Below, one piece after another: positions 58,007 to 64,000 of a stretch of 64,000 bases of DNA. Numbering within the stretch: position 1 is the stretch's first letter; each line of letters starts with the position of its first letter. The DNA is from Cryptomeria japonica (lineage: Eukaryota > Streptophyta > Pinopsida > Cupressales > Cupressaceae). Below the pieces are notes generated by a model. It was not told the DNA's origin. It did not search any database and saw nothing but the letters and a program-made list of their open reading frames with translations. A program made the position numbers and the translations under genes. The stretch spans positions 608,084,677-608,148,676 of the forward strand of contig NC_081405.1 in assembly GCF_030272615.1 (NCBI RefSeq). The letters run 5' to 3'.

Positions 58007-59199
58007 TCAAATTATATGACTATTGCAACAATTTCCTTTATCTTTCTGTTTTGTTTGAGGTTTGCCTCTCTCGATAAGCTCTACAACATTCCTTGCAAGG
58101 TTTTCCAGCAGCTCTCCTTGATCTCTGCAATCCACGCAATAAATGCCCTTTAAAATTACCTCGTTCATATTCAATTTTATATGCAAATTGATTGTTAAGA
58201 CGCTTAAAAAATGAAACACTATATTGATTAAAATTCTTTAAATTCAAATTGAATATTCAATATAGTAACTTAAGAGTGCATGCAGTGACAAAAATAACGT
58301 TTGAAAATCCACGGGAAACTAAGAAGTTTCCAAATTACTCTTCTCATATGAGGTATCGAATGAATTTGATGACAACATGGTACTTGCTGTTTTTATAGAG
58401 TTTAGATTACACTGACTCTTGGGTTACTCATTACATCTAATAATGTTAAAAAACGTTAACTGAAACAAACAGGCAACAAATAACTTTACCCTCTAAAAAT
58501 ATAGCCCTTAATATATGAAACCTCATGAAGTGCCTTCTTCCACTCCTCAACTGTATGGAGCTCAAAATTCCCAGAGTGCTTATGCTTTTGTAAGGCTTGA
58601 GCATACACACTATCTTCGTCTTTCAGTCGAAGCTCAGAAGGCTTAACTCCACAAAATAAAGGTATGATGGGAGCCCCAGTTTTGAGGATCAGATTCAGCT
58701 CCTTCAAACACCAAGTCGACTCTGCATAATTAGCAGAAATAATGACAATATGTAGAGATGCGGAGTAAATAGCGTCCTCTATTGACTGAGGTATGCTGTT
58801 CCCAACTTGGATTGATTTCTTGTCAAAGAAGACCTTCAATCCCTTATTCTCAAGATTATGAAAGATCAGGCTTGCTACGGTTTCTTTCACATCTGCACCT
58901 CGATGGTTAAGATATACATCGTAATTTTGAACCCACGAAGAATGCACACACTCTTTATTTTCATCTGCAGAGAGGAGAACACATTTAGGGTTATTGTAAG
59001 CACTTTCACAGGGATGATTATTTTCCATGGGTGGAAGACGAAGAGAGATGGGCAGAGAACATTTGGGATTATAGTAAGAATGCATGGAGGTGGTAGCAAG
59101 GCAAAGAGAGGGGCGAAACATTATTGTAAGAAGGCACAGAAGATTCATTATTTCCATGGCAGACAGGCAATAAAGGCAGAGAAGACTGATTATTTGCAT
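58007..59199 (-). CDS. TIR-only (TIR-X) immune-type protein, two exons, ~275 aa
   Basis: Exon 1 is 59199-58490, the intron 58489-58125 (GTAAAG...TTGCAG), exon 2 58124-58007. The phase-2 join gives IFRGDQGELLENLARNVVEL with no frame loss. The TIR domain spans about residues 88-230: YDVYLNHRGADVKETVASLI, LKVFFDKKSIQVGNSIPQSI, SANYAESTWCLKELNLIL with the catalytic Glu of NAD-cleaving TIRs, and GAPIIPLFCGVKPSELR. NHRG in place of the usual SFRG is the conifer style. No NB-ARC or LRR follows; exon 2 ends with a short helix, a basic tail and a TGA. The N-terminal 87 residues are odd: two hydrophobic Leu/Cys-rich stretches and two NPKC motifs. Met at residues 15, 27, 39 or 58 could be the real start. 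Plant TIR-only proteins act in pathogen sensing or signalling; whether this one is expressed is unknown. Confidence 0.85.
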
Positions 59200-59230
59200 G
59201 GCAGTAAAGCGAGGAGAGGCAGATTACAGT

Positions 59231-59236
59231 TATATA
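59231..59236 (-). promoter_or_regulatory. putative TATA box of the TIR gene
   Basis: The minus strand reads agtctatataactg, the TATA being about 32-37 bases before the first ATG (59199). Transcription would then start almost at that ATG, which favours a downstream Met as the working start. Confidence 0.4.
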
Positions 59237-59259
59237 GACTAGGAATTATGACTCTACAG

Positions 59260-60398
59260 GCTTGTACAATGTATACATAAATTTTCCTTACTATTGCAAT
59301 GGCGCCTACAGAGTATATGCGAGTCAATCAGCTTGCGTGTTGGATTTGTTTTTGTTATGCTTTTAGACGTCATGTTTGTTGAATTTAATCCCACTTACCA
59401 TATTTATTCTTTGTATATTGTTTTTGTTATGCTTTTAGACGTCTTCTCCATTCACTCTGATCAAGCATTGGACAAATTTTAGGATGATTTTGATTGTAAA
59501 ATCTCCTTAATATTTTTCCACGTGGTGAACTATTAATTGTATTTAATATGCTTTTGTTTACTGTTTTGTGTGGTAAGGAAGAGAGCCTTATAATGTTGTG
59601 GGGTCTAATAGTTGACATAGTAATTGGACTAAATTAGTTTATTAGTGGGATACAATTAGTTTATTAATAGAGCACAAAAAGTGTCAAAAAATATTTATCT
59701 TTTAAAAAGCTTTCAATAAATTTGAAAAAGCAAACATTTATGTGATGCTACATCACCATATCAATAAACATGACTTAGTATACTGTAGTAGGTTTTACAT
59801 CTTTTGTGACCATTTTCAACACCTTGACAAAAAAGGCATGTGATGCGGTGCCATATTTGACCATATAAATTTAAAACTCAGTTTTTAAAAGTAGGAGACT
59901 TGACAAGTAAGCAACTATATAAAATTAAAAAAAAATTGAACTATTTAAGACAAATTTCAGGAGGTGCAAACATAGCCCTAACCACCATAGGGCCCTCCTC
60001 CTTATACAGATAGGAAGGCAAGGGGAAGTTTTAAACTTATGTATGTAAAATAATAGTCCATAAATATATATAGTTGCAACAACCCATGAAAGAGAAGAAT
60101 GGGGGTTTTATATAGCTGTAGCAACAACAAATATAGTGCAAAACTAGGGATATCTATTTGGAATAGGCATTATCAATCTGCAACTTTCTTGAGCACAGGG
60201 AAAGGGTAACACTCTCATGTTTATGAATCATACATTAATTTTTGTATGCATTTGAAAATATAAATATACAAATCACTTTTAGTTCTTTGCTATGGTCTTT
60301 TTTTTTGTGGGTACTAGAGCTGAAGGTGTGGATCGAAAATTTTCTAGAGATTTTTGAAGCAACAAAGGGATTTTCCAACAAGTGATTCACAGTCAACC
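59260..60398. other. intergenic, non-coding
   Basis: AT-rich upstream region of the TIR gene and left side of the second copia element. The phrase tttttgttatgcttttagacgtc occurs twice, near 59347 and 59422. No LTR or primer-binding site for the copia element was found. Confidence 0.5.
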
Positions 60399-61050
60399 AT
60401 GGTAGCTCCAAGCACAAGGACAATAAATCCATAGATTCCTTGGTTTAGTGGAAAAAATATGACTACTGGGTAATCACAAAAAAAAAATTGTTTTGTTCAC
60501 AAGATTTATGGGAGCTTGTTGAAAAATGGTTATCCAGTTTCAACAAATGCAACAACATACAATTCTCTAAACCAAACAAACAATGATTTTCTCAAGGAAA
60601 ATAGAAATAAGGATTCAAAAGATCTCTTGTTTATCTTTCAAGGAGTGTATGAGATCATTTTTCCAAGGATTTTAACAACAACAAAATCCAAACATGCATG
60701 GGATATTCTTCAAATTTTCTATCAAGGAATGAGTAAGGTGAAGTTGATGAGCTACACACATCACTTATTTCTCATGAGAATAGTCTAAGAATGTTAGCCA
60801 ATTCAAATTTGGAGCATACTCTCAAGACTCAAGTCTCAATTAGTAATGGCATACATAGGGGACAAACAAATTTTAGCGATAGAGGAAGAAATTTATATAG
60901 AGGTAGAACAAACAACCCATCAAGCTCAAGTGGAAACTCAAGTGGAAGAGGCAACCATCAAACATAAGCTCAAAATCAATCTAAAGGCCAAAGATTTGAT
61001 AAATCTTCAGTTGAATGTCATTATTGCAAGAAATATACCGACTATTTAAA
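60399..61050 (+). pseudogene. copia gag (second element)
   Basis: UBN2-type gag: FIFQGVYEIIFPRILTTTKS and KHAWDILQIFYQGMSKVKLM (60640-60760) match the helix region before the knuckle. The knuckle near 61017 reads CHYCKKYTDYLNEC, with Asp where His should be, so zinc binding would fail. Stops and a frame change break it. Confidence 0.8.
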
Positions 61051-61559
61051 TGAATGTAGAAATAAACTATATGATTCTAAACAATAAAGTGCAAATCACC
61101 AAACAAAATCAAAATAAGGATAGCATGTTCATACCTTGTAATGTTGCACATGAAAGTAAAAAAGACATGGATTTTACACTTAGGATGTAACAAGCGTATG
61201 AATGGGAACATAGAAATGTTTTCTAGCTTGGATGAAAGTGAAAAATTAGATGTTACATTGGGGAATGATAGCAAAATTTTCATTATGGGTAAATGAACTA
61301 TCAACATTCTAACAAAAAAATGGGGTAAAAAAGCTTATTTCAGATGTGTATTTTGTTCTTGGGTTAAAGAACAACTTAATAAGTATAAGGCATCTCATTC
61401 AAAATAGGTATAGAATATTAATCAGAAATAAAGAATCCAAAATTTTAGATGAATCTCCAAGTAACTAGCTTATAGCCAAGGTCCAAATGAGCAACAATAA
61501 AATGTTTCCCCTAATGTTAAAACTAGATTCAAGAATTTAGAATTTTCTCAAGAACACCC

Positions 61560-62420
61560 CTCCATGAATTCAAAAGAAGATGAAAACAAAACTGCAATAG
61601 TAACTCAAGTAATTTTTCAAGCAAAAGTTAAGGATGAAAATTGGTTATGGCATCTAAGATTTGGACATTTAAACTTTGGAAGCTTAAACCTATTGCTTAA
61701 TCAAAGAATGGTGAAGGGGTTTCCACTAATAGAAAAAATGGATAGAATATTCTAAGGTTGTATCTTGGGTAAACAATATAGCTAGAATTATTTCAAGCAG
61801 AAAATTCAATAAGGGCAAACGAACCAATGGAGATTATTCACTTAATTTTTTGTAGAAAAATTAAAACACCATCAATTGGTGGAAGCTACTACTTCTTGAT
61901 ATTCATTTATGATTTCACAAAAACAAATTTGGGTCTACTTTGTAAAACATAAGCATGAAATGTTTGATTTCTTTCGTTAATTCAAGGCTCTTGTTGAGAA
62001 GCAAAGTGTGAATCACATCAAAGCATTGCGAATAGATAGAGGTGGTGAATACATTTGAAATGATTTGATAGAGTTTTGCAATGACCATGGAATCCATAAG
62101 AAATTTACCATGAGATACTCCCTTTAACAAGAGGGTATAGCAAAAAGGAAAAATAGAACCATAATAGAAATGGAAAGAAGCATGTTGAGGGAAAAAAATT
62201 TGTCAAATAAGCATTGGGCTGAAGCTATAACATGTAAAATACATATAATGAATAGATGTCCCATTAAAAGTGTCATCAATATGATTTCAAAAGAAGCACA
62301 ATGTGGAGTGGAAGAAAACATAATTTTTGTCCTATGAGAGTATTTGGATGTGTAGAATATGAACATACGTTGGATGAATTAAGAAGAAAATTAGACAATA
62401 AAGGATAAAAATGTATATTT
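61560..62420 (+). pseudogene. copia integrase (second element)
   Basis: ENWLWHLRFGHLNFGSLNLL is the pre-integrase HHCC part. ALRIDRGGEYI (about 62023) holds the second catalytic Asp; the Glu block is badly worn (QEGIAKRKNRTIIEMERSML, with AKRKNRT for AERKNRT, so Glu is replaced by Lys). SNKHWAEAITCKIHIMNRCP follows. Many stops. Confidence 0.85.
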
Positions 62421-62909
62421 TTTGGATATATTGATGAATCCAAGGCTTATACAATCAAATCAACAAAAATAGTTGTAATCAGAAGAGATGTGCAGTTCAT
62501 AGAATATGAAGCATGGGATGGAAGCTTAGTTAAAACAATTAATATTGCAAGCAACTTACCAAAAGAATAAATATAATATTTTATACCAAAATGTACTCCT
62601 TTAAATATGACTCCTCTTAGATCCATTCAAGGTCAATAAATTGGTCAAACAACACCTTCATCAAGTGCAATGACAAATACATACATTCAAGCAAATACTC
62701 CATCAAATGTGGAACACATACCCTCTTCAATTAGTACTCTTGGTGCTTGACTATCAAATTTGCATTCTACAAGTTCAAGTCACATGTCAAACCCCACACT
62801 AGAAAGTATGAGGGGACAAAAAATCAGAATTTTAAGAGACATTTATGAGAAAAAAGGGTGAAAATAATGAAGTTTGACTTCTCTATTTTTTTTTATATAT
62901 TAACATGTA

Positions 62910-63660
62910 GATGATCCAATTCATTTTGAAGATGCTATCAAAGAAGAAAAATGGGTGCATGCAATGGATGAAGAAATAGATACTATAGAATAGAATCAAG
63001 CATGGGAGTTAGTGAGTCATGCACAAAAAAAGAGATGTGATAGGGGTAAAGTGGGTTTACAAGACAAAATTGAATGCAAATGGTAATGTACAAAAACACA
63101 AGGAAAGACTTGTAGAAAAAGGTTATTCACAACAACCTTGGCTAGACTACAATGAGACATTTGCACGCATAGCCCATTTAGACACTGTGAGAACAATATT
63201 AGCCATAGTAGCTCAAAAACAATAAACATTATATCAAAAGGATGTGAAATTGTCTTTCTTGAATGGTTTTTTAGAAGAAGAGGTCTATGCAAAGCTGCCA
63301 CCTAGGTATGATATTTTGGGCCATGAAAACAAGGCTTACAAACTTAAGAATGCACCCTATGGCCTTAAACAAGCACCCATAGCATGATATAGTAGAATTA
63401 ACTCTTTTTCAAAAAGGTTTCAATAGGTGCAAAACAAGTCTACATTGTATACCAAGATTAATGAGTAAGGTGAGATCGTATTTGTTTGTTTATATGTTGA
63501 TGACTTAATATTCATTGGTAATTTTTCAATTGACCTGTTTAAATCAATTATGGAAAGGGAATTTGAGATGACAGATTTGGGTTTAATGAGATAGTTTATT
63601 AGCATTGAAGTAAATCAAAATGAGAAAAATTATATTTATTTCACAATCTAAGTATGCAAG
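62910..63660 (+). pseudogene. copia reverse transcriptase (second element)
   Basis: FEDAIKEEKWVHAMDEEIDT, VIGVKWVYKTKLNANGNVQK, HKERLVEKGYSQQ, LDTVRTILAIVAQ, YQKDVKLSFLNGFLEEEVYA, YGLKQAP and the catalytic CLYVDDLIFIGN (about 63495) are in order. TAA and TAG stops and a frameshift near 63030 inactivate it. YGLKQAPIA has lost the usual Trp that follows. Confidence 0.9.
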
Positions 63661-64000
63661 TGACATGTTGAAAATGTTTAACATGATAGATTGCAAAGCA
63701 GCTCCAACACCTAGTGTCTCATGTTTGAAATTGAGAAAGGATGATAAAGGATCTAAACTTGATTCAACTTTGTACAAAAAGCTTGTTCATAGTCTCATCT
63801 ATTTTAACAACCACAAGGATAGATATAATATTTTCTACTAGTCTCATTCCAAGATTCATGGGATGTCAAAAAATATCTCATTGTAAAGAAGGAAAAATAA
63901 TTTTAAAATATGTTAGTAGAACAAGGAACTACAAAATACTCCACTCAAGATCAAATAAATTCAAGGTGATAGGATAGATTGACAGTGATTGTGTAGGGAG
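63615..64000 (+). pseudogene. copia RT connection and RNase H start (second element)
   Basis: ISQSKYASDMLKMFNMIDCK and AAPTPSVSCLKLRKDD match the segment after RT. Remnants of the LVHSLIYFNNHKDRYNI block (for LVGSLIYLTxTRPDI) follow. The window ends before the RNase H catalytic residues are complete. Confidence 0.8.

Larger units (their letters stand above)
60399..64000 (+). mobile_element. second Ty1/copia element, decayed, runs off the window
   Basis: gag begins at ATG 60399 (MVAPSTRTINP, then stop, IPWFSGKN). Gag, integrase, RT and the beginning of RNase H follow in copia order. It is much more decayed than the element at 28.8 kb and of a different family. The 5' LTR and primer site could not be identified; the 3' part is outside the window. 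Confidence 0.85.

Noticed and set aside
58858-59280. 140-codon plus-strand frame
   Set aside because: It is antisense to the TIR exon, which has clear domain matches.

Overview
The window is nuclear DNA of a seed plant, most probably a conifer or other gymnosperm. It is AT-rich and gene-poor, and it is packed with old plant-type retroelements: L1-like LINEs with an RNase H domain, Ty1/copia elements and a Ty3 chromovirus. Its only gene that looks intact is a TIR-domain protein whose TIR starts with the NHRG variant that I associate with conifers. No rRNA, tRNA, CRISPR or organelle sequence was seen. The species assignment is inference.

Layout. 1-7342: two same-strand copies of an L1-like LINE (one 3' part, one 5'-truncated). 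9.4-10.8 kb: an isolated LINE ORF1 remnant. 14.2-16.5 kb: a chromovirus fragment in which one LTR has a chromodomain integrase on one side and a primer-binding site plus gag start on the other. 19.8-20.3 kb: a compound microsatellite. 20.5-21.3 kb: an unrecognised decayed reading frame. 21.4-26.4 kb: a LINE on the minus strand with ORF1, endonuclease, a partly deleted RT, zf-RVT and RNase H. 28.8-34.3 kb: a complete but decayed copia element with 301-bp LTRs and a 5-bp target duplication. 35.3-36.8 kb: a second isolated LINE ORF1. 38.5 kb: a relic last exon of a TIR-gene paralogue.

39,512-56,562 is the most interesting part. A ~17-kb DNA transposon splits one copy of a ~290-bp tandem repeat that occurs again at 56.7-57.5 kb, so both ends can be placed almost to the base. 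The ends begin GGGT and end ACCC, form an imperfect inverted repeat and are flanked by AAAA. The element carries two convergent genes. One is a plus-strand accessory gene whose five predicted introns are all phase 0. The other is a decayed minus-strand transposase-like gene with an unusual D...HGK..D motif. A 6.2-kb LINE with a 17-bp target duplication is nested inside. I cannot place the transposon in a named superfamily.

58.0-59.2 kb: a two-exon TIR-only protein gene on the minus strand, about 275 aa, joined by a clean phase-2 splice. 60.4 kb to the right edge: a second, badly decayed copia element that runs out of the window.

A theme across the window is that most premature stops in unrelated elements are TAG where a Gln CAG is expected, with some TGA where a CGA is expected. 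This fits long-term C-to-T decay of methylated CHG and CG sites in silenced transposons.
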